NCBI GenBank assembly: GCA_003456175.1
Contig: DMPB01000110.1
Coordinates: 1-10,078, forward strand
Origin: Chitinophagaceae bacterium
GTDB taxonomy: Bacteria; Bacteroidota; Bacteroidia; Chitinophagales; Chitinophagaceae
Direction: 5' to 3'
DNA: 10,078 nt
Shown piece by piece: positions 1 to 7,097 of the stretch (positions within the stretch are counted from its first letter, which is position 1; each line of letters begins with the position of its first letter). A program made the translations under genes and the position numbers. The notes under the pieces were generated by a model. It was given only the letters and a program-made list of their open reading frames with translations, did no database searches and had not been told where the DNA came from.

Positions 1-1
1 C

Positions 2-34
2 CCTCCCGTTAGTGTAGATAGTACACAACAATAA
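2..34 (+). CDS. Possible C-terminal tail of an upstream gene (partial)
   Basis: One frame is open from the window edge and ends at TAA (32-34), giving a ten-residue tail PPVSVDSTQQ. A strong terminator begins 22 bases later, which suits the end of a + strand gene. The stretch is too short to identify any family, and the other two + frames stop even sooner, so this is only the best of three options. Confidence 0.3.
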   Translation, partial: PPVSVDSTQQ

Positions 35-56
35 AGTTTATTATAACATTTCAATG

Positions 57-94
57 AAAAAGGGATTCATTTAAAAAGATGAATCCCTTTTTTT
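57..94 (+). terminator. Rho-independent terminator
   Basis: A perfect 14-bp inverted repeat (57-70 with 79-92) encloses an 8-nt loop, and the 3' arm runs into seven T residues (88-94). The 5' arm starts with five A residues, so the hairpin could also stop transcription coming from the other side. It separates the upstream gene from the PAS gene that begins at 149. Confidence 0.85.
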
Positions 95-148
95 AGTAGT
101 TTTTGTAAAAAGAAATTACTTTTAACATACCCAATAAACAAAGAGACT

Positions 149-1852
149 TTGAGAGAAGACATATTCATAAGACTATTTCTAGACTCGCCTTTTCCAAAAG
201 CAATTGTTAATGAACAAGGAATAGTAACTGAAACAAATCAAAGTTTCAAAAATGTACTTCCATCATTTCAACTTCAATCTAATTTTTGGGAACAACTGCT
301 ACCTGCTATTGAAACGATAGACCATCCTATATCTGAGCTTTCTTGGGATCTTAAAGCACAAGATGTACAATTCACAGCATGCATTAACTGCCCTAACGAT
401 GGTACTCAAAAATTCTTACAATGCTTTACACGCAAGTATCCTAACCTTGGCTTTCTTGTACTACATATTAATGATATTACTACCACTGAAACGCTAAAGC
501 AAGAAACTGATAATCACTTACAGCGTTTAAATTCTTTATTAGATACAGCCTCATTATACATTCTTAGAATAGATACAAATGGTATATTATTATATGCCAA
601 CGCATCTTTCATACAACGCTTCGATGCCAAACTACCGGTAGAACGCTTACACTTTGGCAACTTTATATTTGAGAAAGAAGACCATCAAGTAATAAGTGAC
701 ATTTTAGATACTACTGTACAACATCGTACTCCGCTGATGTTGCGATTGAATAACCCATCTAGCGAACAACCGGTATACACAGAGTGGGAAGTAAAACATA
801 TTCAACAAGCCAACAATATTGAAATTCAACTGATCGGTAGAGATGTATCAGAAACTGCTTACGTAAAAGCAATGCTTGTTGATACACGCTTACAACTAAG
901 TTCTATTCTCGACAACTTAAACCAAGGCTTATACGTTTGGACCGTAGATAAAAATTTTCAACTACGATTCTTCAATAAAAACTTATATAACGATACCCTT
1001 GCAGCATTTGGCACAACGCTAGAAGAAGGCACAGATATGACGAGTATAACCAATATGCCTGCAGCCCTTCAGCAGTTTTATACCGAAAGTTACCAAGAAG
1101 TAGCAACAACACTAACAACAGTAAGCAAGCAACTTAACTTTGGAGAATTTCTTTATGTAACACAATTCGCTCCTATTCTAGTACACCAACAACTAAAAGG
1201 TATTGCTGCTATTGCCATTAATATTACTGAGCAATATCAAAAGCAACTACATCTTGAAAAAACACAAGAAGCATTATTGGAAGCGCAAATGCTTGGCAAA
1301 GTAGGCAGTTGGGAATTTAACTTCGTAACAACTGAACTTATCTGGAGCAAAGGCATGTATGTTATTCATGAGTTAGATAACAACCAACTAATTACCCCCG
1401 AATTACGCCAAAGCTTTATTCACCCCGATGATATAGCGCTTTTTAACGAACAATTTAGCTATTACCTAAGCATTCGTAAAGATTTTGAATATGAACACCG
1501 AATTGTTACAGCATCACAAAATGTAAAATGGTTACAAAGCATCATTCGGTTTAAGTTCGAAAATGGCAAGCCACTTAAATGCTATGGTTTAATTAGAGAT
1601 ATTACAGAAGAAAAAACTAAAGAATTACACATATTAAGTTATGTTAAACGCCTTAGAGAATACAGCTTCTCCATTTCACATGAACTTCGCAGGCCACTTA
1701 CCAATGCACTCGGTTTAATAGACGTTCACAATAATTACAGTGCCAGCGATACAGATAAACTTTGGGCACTCGAACAAATCAAAACATCATTGGCAGAGAT
1801 AGATAGCATCACAAAAAAAATTACAGATCAGCTTTCACCTAACGAAAAGTAA
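149..1852 (+). CDS. Cytoplasmic multi-PAS protein with histidine-kinase dimerisation box but no ATPase domain
   Basis: This is a 567-residue signalling protein without signal peptide or membrane segment. Four PAS-like modules can be read at about residues 6-110, 126-234, 252-362 and 378-487; the last is of the PAS_3 type and ends in the usual linker LIRDITEEKTKE. A HisKA-like helix follows with the box SISHELRRPLTN, the candidate phospho-acceptor being His511. The protein ends 56 residues later, so there is no room for an HATPase_c domain. The next gene starts five bases on, so the missing domain was not simply shifted into another frame. The start is TTG: the frame opens after a TGA at 80-82 and has no ATG or GTG before residue 1, and the next Met is near residue 197. 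Likely role: a sensor or phosphotransfer partner that cannot phosphorylate itself. Ligands are unknown. Confidence 0.85.
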   Translation: MREDIFIRLFLDSPFPKAIVNEQGIVTETNQSFKNVLPSFQLQSNFWEQLLPAIETIDHPISELSWDLKAQDVQFTACINCPNDGTQKFLQCFTRKYPNLGFLVLHINDITTTETLKQETDNHLQRLNSLLDTASLYILRIDTNGILLYANASFIQRFDAKLPVERLHFGNFIFEKEDHQVISDILDTTVQHRTPLMLRLNNPSSEQPVYTEWEVKHIQQANNIEIQLIGRDVSETAYVKAMLVDTRLQLSSILDNLNQGLYVWTVDKNFQLRFFNKNLYNDTLAAFGTTLEEGTDMTSITNMPAALQQFYTESYQEVATTLTTVSKQLNFGEFLYVTQFAPILVHQQLKGIAAIAINITEQYQKQLHLEKTQEALLEAQMLGKVGSWEFNFVTTELIWSKGMYVIHELDNNQLITPELRQSFIHPDDIALFNEQFSYYLSIRKDFEYEHRIVTASQNVKWLQSIIRFKFENGKPLKCYGLIRDITEEKTKELHILSYVKRLREYSFSISHELRRPLTNALGLIDVHNNYSASDTDKLWALEQIKTSLAEIDSITKKITDQLSPNEK

Positions 1853-1857
1853 ATCCT

Positions 1858-3258
1858 ATGACAATAAGCTTTCATGGTGCAGCACAAACGGTTACCGGAT
1901 CTAAACATATTGTTACCACCGATAAAGGCATTTCATTTTTGTTAGACTGTGGTATGTTTCAAGGCATGGGAAAAGAAACACCCATATTGAACAGTCATTT
2001 ACCGCAAGGTATCACAACAGTAGATTTTGTAATATTAAGTCATGCCCATATAGATCACTCTGGCCTACTGCCGCTTTTAGTGAAAGAGGGCTATCAAGGA
2101 AAGATATATTGTACACAAGCTACCATCGATTTAGTGAAACTGCTCCTTGAAGACAGTGCTAACATTCAAGAAAACGATATAAAATTTCAAAACAAACAAC
2201 GTATACAGGCAGGCAAAGAACCGTTGCAGCCACTCTATACCAAACAAGATGCGTATAATGTTTTTAGTTTATTAGAAGCCGTACCTTACGGTAAATGGGT
2301 ACGCATACATAAAGATGTTGAACTACTATTTACAGATGCCGGGCATATTATTGGTAGTGCTTGCGTACATGTACGTGTACAAGAAACTAAAGGCATTAAA
2401 CAACTAACCTTTAGTGGCGATATTGGCCGCTATAGAGATACACTGCTCAAAAGCCCCGAAGTATTTCCACAAGCCGATGTTATCATTTGCGAAAGCACTT
2501 ATGGTAACGAATTACACGAACCAGTTTTTAGCACAGCCGATGTATTGCTACAACATATTACCGAAACTTGTTTGGAGAAAAAAGGCAAGCTTGTAATACC
2601 TGCATTTAGTGTAGGGCGAACACAAGAAATTCTGTATCACCTCAATCAGCTTGAACTAGAAAACAGATTACCACAACTCGATTATTTTGTTGACAGTCCA
2701 TTAAGTAATAAAGCAACATTAGTTGTCAAAAGTCATGCAGAGCTTTTTAACAAACGTGTACAGAAAATATTAGCTAGCGATAGTGATCCATTTGATTTTA
2801 AAGGACTTACTTACATTAGCAGTGCCGAGGAAAGCAAGCTACTCAACTACCGTAAAGAACCTTGTGTAATCATTAGTTCAAGCGGCATGGCCGAGGCTGG
2901 CAGGGTAAAGCATCATATTAGCAACACCATTGAAAACAGCAGAAATACCATTTTAATTACAGGCTACTGCGAACCCAATTCGCTAGGAGGCAGATTAATG
3001 CAACAACCAAAAGAAGTTACCATTTTCGGCTTACCACACGAAGTGCATGCATCTATTGCCATTTTGAAAAGTATGAGTGCTCATGGCGATTATGAAGATA
3101 TTTGTCAGTGGTTGGCATGCCAAAATCCGGCATTAGTAAGTGATGTATTTTTAGTACATGGCGACTATAACGAGCAATATGCACTAAGCCGCAAACTAGA
3201 ACGTAAAGGCTTCAAAACAGTACACATACCACGCTTACATGAAAGCTTTGAAGTTTAA
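1858..3258 (+). CDS. Beta-CASP metallo-beta-lactamase-fold ribonuclease (CPSF73/TTHA0252-like)
   Basis: This is a 466-residue soluble metallo-hydrolase of the RNA-processing beta-CASP group. The zinc-site motifs are complete: HAHIDH (residues 62-67), His163 in GHIIGS, and Asp188 in SGDIGR. The beta-CASP landmarks are also present: Glu212 in CESTYG (motif A), SPLSNKA and SSGMAEAGR in the inserted domain (about 240-365), His409 in SAHGDY (motif B) and His434 in LVHGDY (motif C). A His at motif C is typical of RNA-acting rather than DNA-acting members. Length matches the bacterial and archaeal family. The predicted activity is endo- and/or 5'-3' exonucleolytic RNA cleavage in the cytoplasm. The ATG lies five bases after the PAS gene stop, so the two are probably one transcript. 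Its stop overlaps that of the converging dehydrogenase gene. The family call is firm; the RNA target is unknown. Confidence 0.92.
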   Translation: MTISFHGAAQTVTGSKHIVTTDKGISFLLDCGMFQGMGKETPILNSHLPQGITTVDFVILSHAHIDHSGLLPLLVKEGYQGKIYCTQATIDLVKLLLEDSANIQENDIKFQNKQRIQAGKEPLQPLYTKQDAYNVFSLLEAVPYGKWVRIHKDVELLFTDAGHIIGSACVHVRVQETKGIKQLTFSGDIGRYRDTLLKSPEVFPQADVIICESTYGNELHEPVFSTADVLLQHITETCLEKKGKLVIPAFSVGRTQEILYHLNQLELENRLPQLDYFVDSPLSNKATLVVKSHAELFNKRVQKILASDSDPFDFKGLTYISSAEESKLLNYRKEPCVIISSSGMAEAGRVKHHISNTIENSRNTILITGYCEPNSLGGRLMQQPKEVTIFGLPHEVHASIAILKSMSAHGDYEDICQWLACQNPALVSDVFLVHGDYNEQYALSRKLERKGFKTVHIPRLHESFEV

Positions 3259-4451
3259 TGATAAGCGTAGTCATGCAGGTATGAAAAATGAGGTGTAAGC
3301 TGTCCGTTTTTTAAGATAGTAGCTCTATCTAACAAATCGCTACCACCATTAATAATATCGTTGAATACAAACTTGATCAACTGTTGGCCAAAGTATCTGC
3401 TAGCATCTCTTGGTAGTTCGTTGGGTAAGTTACCAACGGCCATAACATCTACGCCATTCTTATCGAATGCAGGCAACCTTTCGCCCGTTTGTAAATGCAC
3501 CCCATAAATGGGATCTTCAATGGTTGCATCGCCTAAATTACAGGGTACACTGCCGTGTGCATCGTCGGTAATATCGGCAATAGTACGTAGCTTAAAAGCG
3601 GCATCTTGCATATGCGGTAACTCGAATAAACGTGGTACTTTACTATCCCAATACACACCATTCATTAGAATATCGGTATGTGGTAAATAGTTATAAAAGT
3701 TACATGTATATAACTGAGGTTGGGCATGAAATTCAGAACGGTTATAACCACCATCGCTTTTACGTAAGTATAAATCTTTTCCCTTCAAGTGTACATACAC
3801 CGGATAGGTGAAGTTACGATCTAGATACTCTTCTGGTTCAACCTCTTGAACGTCCATTAAATTCATTACTTCAACAATACCATGTGCTACCCTCCCGCTA
3901 CCGGTAACGGCAATTTTAATAGGCGGAAGCTTGAGTCCGAAATAGCTATTAATCAACGCTCTGTAATCGCGGCATTGATACACGCGACCTAAGTCGAACA
4001 AGTTATGCCTTTTACCGTAAGCATAAATACCGTTATGTGCCCCAACTACACCTGCAAAAAAACCAAAACCCAATACACGCTGACCATCTTCATGCTCTAA
4101 GCACTCATAATCAATAAGCGTAATATTGTTGGCAACCATTGCCTGCATGAGTTTTTTATTATAAGGTTGTTGCTTTTTGGTATGCGAAAAAAACAAGTAC
4201 GTTTTATTAGGGATAAGTTGGCTCACTGGCACTTCTTTAATGCCCAACAGCACATCGCAATGCGATACATCGTGGCTCAATACAGCACCTGCTCTTTGAT
4301 ATTCTACATCAGAAAAACAACGCCCTTCCGATGGCTCAACAGTGATAGAGCATTGAATATGATGCAACAACCAACGGCACTGAGCTGGTGTTAACGCCAC
4401 ACGATTGTCGGCGGGTGTTTTTCCTTCTTTGATAATTCCTATCGCAAGCAT
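3255..4451 (-). CDS. Stand-alone lysine-ketoglutarate reductase / saccharopine dehydrogenase-like NAD(P) oxidoreductase
   Basis: This 398-residue protein resembles the lysine-2-oxoglutarate reductase half of eukaryotic aminoadipate semialdehyde synthase and the alanine dehydrogenase/transhydrogenase N-terminal fold. The N-terminus carries the family signature EGKTPADNRVALTP. Lys72 (GIKEVP) and His90 (FFSHTKKQ) occupy the places of the catalytic Lys77/His96 pair of yeast Lys1. The segments LIDYE (113-117) and FGFFAGVVGAHN (129-140) match the reductase family, and the nucleotide-binding turn is GSGRVAHG (184-191). DITDDAHGSVP and VGNLPNELPRDAS also fit the LKR half. It would interconvert lysine plus 2-oxoglutarate and saccharopine; whether it works in degradation or in synthesis cannot be told. 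No partner saccharopine dehydrogenase lies in the window. The start is ATG at 4451, divergent from hscB. Confidence 0.8.
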   Translation of the reverse strand: MLAIGIIKEGKTPADNRVALTPAQCRWLLHHIQCSITVEPSEGRCFSDVEYQRAGAVLSHDVSHCDVLLGIKEVPVSQLIPNKTYLFFSHTKKQQPYNKKLMQAMVANNITLIDYECLEHEDGQRVLGFGFFAGVVGAHNGIYAYGKRHNLFDLGRVYQCRDYRALINSYFGLKLPPIKIAVTGSGRVAHGIVEVMNLMDVQEVEPEEYLDRNFTYPVYVHLKGKDLYLRKSDGGYNRSEFHAQPQLYTCNFYNYLPHTDILMNGVYWDSKVPRLFELPHMQDAAFKLRTIADITDDAHGSVPCNLGDATIEDPIYGVHLQTGERLPAFDKNGVDVMAVGNLPNELPRDASRYFGQQLIKFVFNDIINGGSDLLDRATILKNGQLTPHFSYLHDYAYH

Positions 4452-4456
4452 TCAAT

Positions 4457-4464
4457 TACATTTG
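4457..4464 (+). promoter_or_regulatory. Candidate Bacteroidota -7 box for hscB
   Basis: TACATTTG is an exact match to the TAnnTTTG -7 element of Bacteroidota primary-sigma promoters. It lies in the 120-bp divergent gap, about 108 bases before the hscB ATG. The nearest upstream TTTG (4428-4431) is 25 bases away, a little farther than usual for the -33 element. It is therefore only a candidate. Confidence 0.25.
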
Positions 4465-4571
4465 GCCGCGGCAAGATAAGCAGGTTCCAGCAAAAACTAA
4501 CGACCGATAGCTTATTTTGTTCCACATTTTAGCAATAGCCGAAACAAATAATAGCACAAAACAGCACCTGC

Positions 4572-5090
4572 ATGCAAGCGCCCAACTATTTTGAACTGTT
4601 CGATATCCCCATGAGCTTCACACCCGACCCGTCGGTTATTAAGCAACGCTACCTTGCCCTTACACGCAAGTATCATCCCGATTTTTTCACCAACGATAGC
4701 GCCGAAGCACAATCGGAGGCATTAGAACAATCGGCACTCATTAACAAAGCTTACAAAACGCTCCGCAACGAAGAAGCAACACTCGCCTATGTACTTGAGT
4801 TGAAAGGCAACCTTACGGTAAATGAAAAATACACACTCAATAATGCTTTTTTAATGGAGGTAATGGAATGGAACGAAGCCTTAACCGATGCCTTGATGGA
4901 AGATGATGAAGAGGCTAAACAGAAAGCAGTAACAGCTATTGAACAGCTACAACAAAACAACTATGAAACAGTGGCTCACCTACTTACAAAAGCTCATTTG
5001 GATGATATTTCCGAAGAAGCGTTGTTGCAAGTGAAGGAATACTACTACCGAAAAAAATATTTGGACAGAATTTTGGCTGCAAACAAATAG
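4572..5090 (+). CDS. hscB: Fe-S cluster assembly co-chaperone HscB (J-domain protein)
   Basis: The 172-residue length is standard for HscB. The J-domain spans about residues 4-76 and begins NYFELFDIP; the essential HPD loop is His35-Pro36-Asp37 (RKYHPDFF), and the NKAY(K)TL helix-III signature is at 58-64. The C-terminal HscB oligomerisation domain (about 85-167) forms the scaffold-binding helical bundle and ends in KEYYYRKKYLDRI. HscB stimulates the ATPase of the Hsp70 HscA and delivers the IscU-type scaffold carrying a nascent Fe-S cluster. No isc/suf gene is adjacent here. The ATG follows the 120-bp gap shared with the divergent dehydrogenase gene. tRNA-Leu starts 29 bases after the stop with no terminator between, so read-through into the tRNA is possible. 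Confidence 0.93.
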   Translation: MQAPNYFELFDIPMSFTPDPSVIKQRYLALTRKYHPDFFTNDSAEAQSEALEQSALINKAYKTLRNEEATLAYVLELKGNLTVNEKYTLNNAFLMEVMEWNEALTDALMEDDEEAKQKAVTAIEQLQQNNYETVAHLLTKAHLDDISEEALLQVKEYYYRKKYLDRILAANK

Positions 5091-5119
5091 CCCCCTAATA
5101 TTGCAACCCAATCTCACTA

Positions 5120-5203
5120 GCCCTGGTGGCGGAATTGGTAGACGCAGCAGACTCAAAATCTGCCGTTCGCAAGAACGTGCTGGTTCGATTCCAGTCTAGG
5201 GCA
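5120..5203 (+). tRNA. tRNA-Leu (anticodon CAA)
   Basis: This is a class II tRNA of 84 nt. The acceptor stem GCCCTGG (5120-5126) pairs with CTAGGGC (5196-5202) with one G-U, and the discriminator is A (5203). The anticodon stem is GCAGA/TCTGC (5147-5151/5159-5163) around the loop CTCAAAA, placing CAA at 5154-5156, which reads UUG. A long variable arm with a CGTTC/GAACG stem (5164-5177) and the T-loop TTCGATT (5184-5190) are standard for leucine. The CCA end is not encoded. Confidence 0.97.
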
Positions 5204-5408
5204 CTTTACTAGTTTTTAGGTAATCTTCATTAAGATTACCTTTTTTATTTTCTTCTGTAATGTTTTGTAGTATTGAGATTGAGCAAAATAAGCTATTTAC
5301 TTTTTCGGTTCGAACTACCCCTATTTCTTTGTTGTAATTTATACCCTCAGGAAATACTAAATACTGTTCACAAAATAATCCTGATTTAATCACCTTCAAC
5401 TTACTCAT
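5196..5408 (-). CDS. Small ORF of unknown function, doubtful
   Basis: The frame encodes 70 residues starting MSKLKVIKSG from an ATG at 5408. I recognise no family; there is no signal peptide, membrane helix or clear motif, and it reads as a short, mildly charged soluble peptide. Against it, its last codons run antisense through the tRNA terminator hairpin and into the last eight bases of tRNA-Leu, an odd place for a maintained gene to end. For it, an exact TAnnTTTG box lies 33 bases upstream on the same strand. It may be a remnant of a larger gene, since the adjoining DNA holds other gene debris. Confidence 0.22.
   Translation of the reverse strand: MSKLKVIKSGLFCEQYLVFPEGINYNKEIGVVRTEKVNSLFCSISILQNITEENKKGNLNEDYLKTSKVP
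5218..5246 (+). terminator. Rho-independent terminator after tRNA-Leu
   Basis: A perfect 10-bp inverted repeat (5218-5227 with 5232-5241) with loop CATT leads into six T residues (5241-5246). It begins 15 bases after the tRNA 3' end and would end the tRNA transcript, or an hscB-tRNA transcript. Confidence 0.9.
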
Positions 5409-5440
5409 CTACATAGCATACTCCTAAATCCAAGGCATTA

Positions 5441-5448
5441 CAAAGTTA
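5441..5448 (-). promoter_or_regulatory. Candidate Bacteroidota -7 box upstream of the small ORF
   Basis: On the minus strand, 5448 to 5441 reads TAACTTTG, an exact TAnnTTTG match. Transcription would begin near 5434, leaving a leader of about 26 nt before the ATG at 5408. No TTTG element is visible at a suitable distance upstream, so support is the -7 box alone. Confidence 0.22.
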
Positions 5449-5526
5449 TAGTACATCGGTAATAGCTTTTATCTCAGAACAGATAGAATACTAATAATCC
5501 ACTTCTACGAATGCTGTTTCAATTGC

Positions 5527-5789
5527 CTACAGTACAATGCCTGCTGTTACTTGCACACCTAATTTCTCCATAATATGCCAACAATATCCTTCTATCGTTC
5601 TCAGACTTTGATACAGCATAGCACCTATCTCGTTACTTTTATAATCGGCATATATCAAGCGAACTGTTACAATTTCGCATAAGTTTAATACTAGAAAAGC
5701 CATTACCACACTTTATACATTAACCCTTTGCTTTGCTGTAACAATTGCATCAACTGTTCTCCATCTTCCGCAGCAGCTAATAATATTGC
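5527..5789 (-). pseudogene. Remnant of a NarL/LuxR-family response regulator
   Basis: Two pieces of one regulator are readable in different frames. From about 5789 to 5703 a frame gives AEDGEQLMQLLQQSK, which resembles the second helix region of a receiver domain, then stops. A second frame from 5703 to 5527 gives a nearly whole LuxR-type DNA-binding helix-turn-helix: LIYADYKSNEIGAMLYQS, then LRTIEGY and HIMEKLGV. Family members have roughly 210 residues with a receiver of about 120; here the phospho-acceptor Asp, most of the receiver and the linker are gone, and the C-terminus stops at TAGIVL, short of the usual end. A frame change, premature stops and a deletion of around 100 codons argue against function. 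It lies just downstream of kinase debris on the same strand, the usual kinase-regulator order. Confidence 0.75.
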
Positions 5790-6064
5790 CAACCCAAGCC
5801 TTTTGTCTCTCGTAAGATGGTAGAGGTATCAAGAACCTTACCCTTACCTTTGCCCTCATCGCTATACGTTATTTCAAACTGCGCTGCGTGTTTGATAGTA
5901 TTAGTAAGTATTTCTTTCATCATACGATACAAGTGTATGCTTGCTTGTTCTGATAGCTGCAATGCTGGTTGCCTTACGGTAAATGTTACTTCAATTTCAT
6001 TATTTACCCGTAAGGGTTGTGAAAGTTCATATAAAGGTGTAAATGGACTGTGAAATAATTTTAA
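5777..6064 (-). pseudogene. Remnant of a DegS/NarX-type sensor histidine kinase (ATPase part)
   Basis: The minus-strand frame is open from 6064 to the stop at 5779-5777. It carries the N-box of HisKA_3-type kinases, IHLYRMMKEILTNTIKHA (5938-5885), then a damaged G1-like stretch SDEGKGKGK, and the G2-like TKGLGW (about 5806-5789) just before the stop. Before the N-box, about 40 residues read like the linker between dimerisation helix and ATPase domain. The sensor part, the dimerisation helix with its histidine, the spacing between N and G1 boxes, and all that should follow G2 are missing. No start codon with sensible context is present. Its stop overlaps the first receiver-like codons of the regulator remnant, so a deletion has apparently joined the two genes. 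Family call is good; calling it dead rests on missing parts. Confidence 0.75.
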
Positions 6065-6274
6065 TTAAACCTGAATAGCCATTGCACAAAACCACTAAAA
6101 GTTCTATACAATTCATACAAAATCGTAATTGATAATATCAACAGCTAGACTTCAATGTTAAAATATTAAATATATTCTGAAAATAAACAAACCGTAAAAA
6201 GTATACAACAATCAATAATTTGTATAAAAGGTAGGAGATTCTAAAATTCAATTTTGCATTGTAAAAATTGAAAA

Positions 6275-7093
6275 ATGAATAAGAAGGTAATTTTAGTAAC
6301 AGGTGCGAGTTCTGGAATGGGTAAGGAGACTGCAAAAAAGCTAATTATGCAGGGCCATACCGTTTATACCGTTGCACGCAGGATTGAACAAATGCAAGAT
6401 CTTGATGCACTAGGTGGTTATCCCATAGAAATGGACGTAACTAATGAAAATGACGTTCAAAACGTGGTAGATACCATTATTCAAAAAGAAGGGAAAATAG
6501 ATGTATTATGGAATAATGCTGGATATGGATTGTATGGTGCTGTAGAGGATATTCCTATTGTGGAAGCTAAAAGACAATTTGAAGTAAACCTTTTTGGACT
6601 AGCTGCTATTACACAAAAAGTCTTGCCCAATATGCGTAAAGCCAATAGTGGTACTATTATCAACACATCATCAATGGGTGGAAAAATGTACACTCCAATG
6701 GGAGCTTGGTATCATGCGAGCAAGCATGCTGTTGAGGGCTTTAGCGATTGCTTAAGATTAGAACTAAAACAGTTCAATGTTAATGTAGTAATACTTGAGC
6801 CTGGCATAATTGTTACTGAGTTTGGCAATATAATGCTTGAAAACATAAGTAAATATTCTTCAAAGGGAGCCTATGCGCTACTTACAAATAAGTTAGTCGT
6901 TGCCACAAAAAAATTGTATGAAAGTGGACGAGGTTCAAAAGTCACGCTTATTGCAAATACTATAAGCGATATAGTTAAAACTGAAAGTCCAAAAACAAGA
7001 TACAGAGTTGGGTTGTGGGCAAAACCAATGGTTTGGTTAAGAATTTACTTAGGTGACAAATTGTTTGATAAAATTGTTATGAGTCAAGTGTAA
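6275..7093 (+). CDS. Short-chain dehydrogenase/reductase (classical SDR)
   Basis: This 272-residue cytoplasmic NAD(P)-dependent oxidoreductase has the Rossmann turn TGASSGMG at residues 9-16, NNAG at 80-83 and Asn105 of the catalytic tetrad. Ser133, Tyr146 and Lys150 (in YHASK) complete the tetrad, and the loop EPG lies at 175-177. The Arg pair after the second strand (ARR, 34-36) suggests NADP(H) preference. The tail beyond residue 220 is longer than in minimal SDRs, as in 17-beta-hydroxysteroid dehydrogenase-like members; the substrate cannot be read from sequence. The ATG at 6275 follows an AT-rich leader without Shine-Dalgarno sequence. The membrane-protein gene starts four bases after the stop, so the two are almost certainly co-transcribed, with the AraC regulator overlapping behind them. 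Confidence 0.92.
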   Translation: MNKKVILVTGASSGMGKETAKKLIMQGHTVYTVARRIEQMQDLDALGGYPIEMDVTNENDVQNVVDTIIQKEGKIDVLWNNAGYGLYGAVEDIPIVEAKRQFEVNLFGLAAITQKVLPNMRKANSGTIINTSSMGGKMYTPMGAWYHASKHAVEGFSDCLRLELKQFNVNVVILEPGIIVTEFGNIMLENISKYSSKGAYALLTNKLVVATKKLYESGRGSKVTLIANTISDIVKTESPKTRYRVGLWAKPMVWLRIYLGDKLFDKIVMSQV

Positions 7094-7097
7094 GTAT

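Noticed and set aside
97..105. TAGTTTTTG as a promoter box for the PAS gene
   Set aside because: It has one base too many between TA and TTTG to match TAnnTTTG, and it adjoins the T run of the terminator, where such words arise by chance.
1853..1857. Loss of the kinase ATPase domain of the PAS protein by a frameshift
   Set aside because: The five bases after the stop lead straight into an intact nuclease gene; no ATPase-like motif is readable in any frame there.
426..4674. A 15-base identical word at 426-440 and 4660-4674
   Set aside because: Both copies encode TRKY with the same codons in unrelated proteins; a chance coding match, not a repeat element.
5817..6053. A 78-codon + strand frame rich in hydrophobic and Ser residues
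   Set aside because: It is the antisense of the histidine kinase remnant and has no family features of its own.
6213..6220. AATAATTTG and the purine run GGTAGGAG upstream of the SDR gene as promoter and ribosome binding site
   Set aside because: The box is one base short of TAnnTTTG and the purine run is about 35 bases from the ATG, too far to act in initiation.
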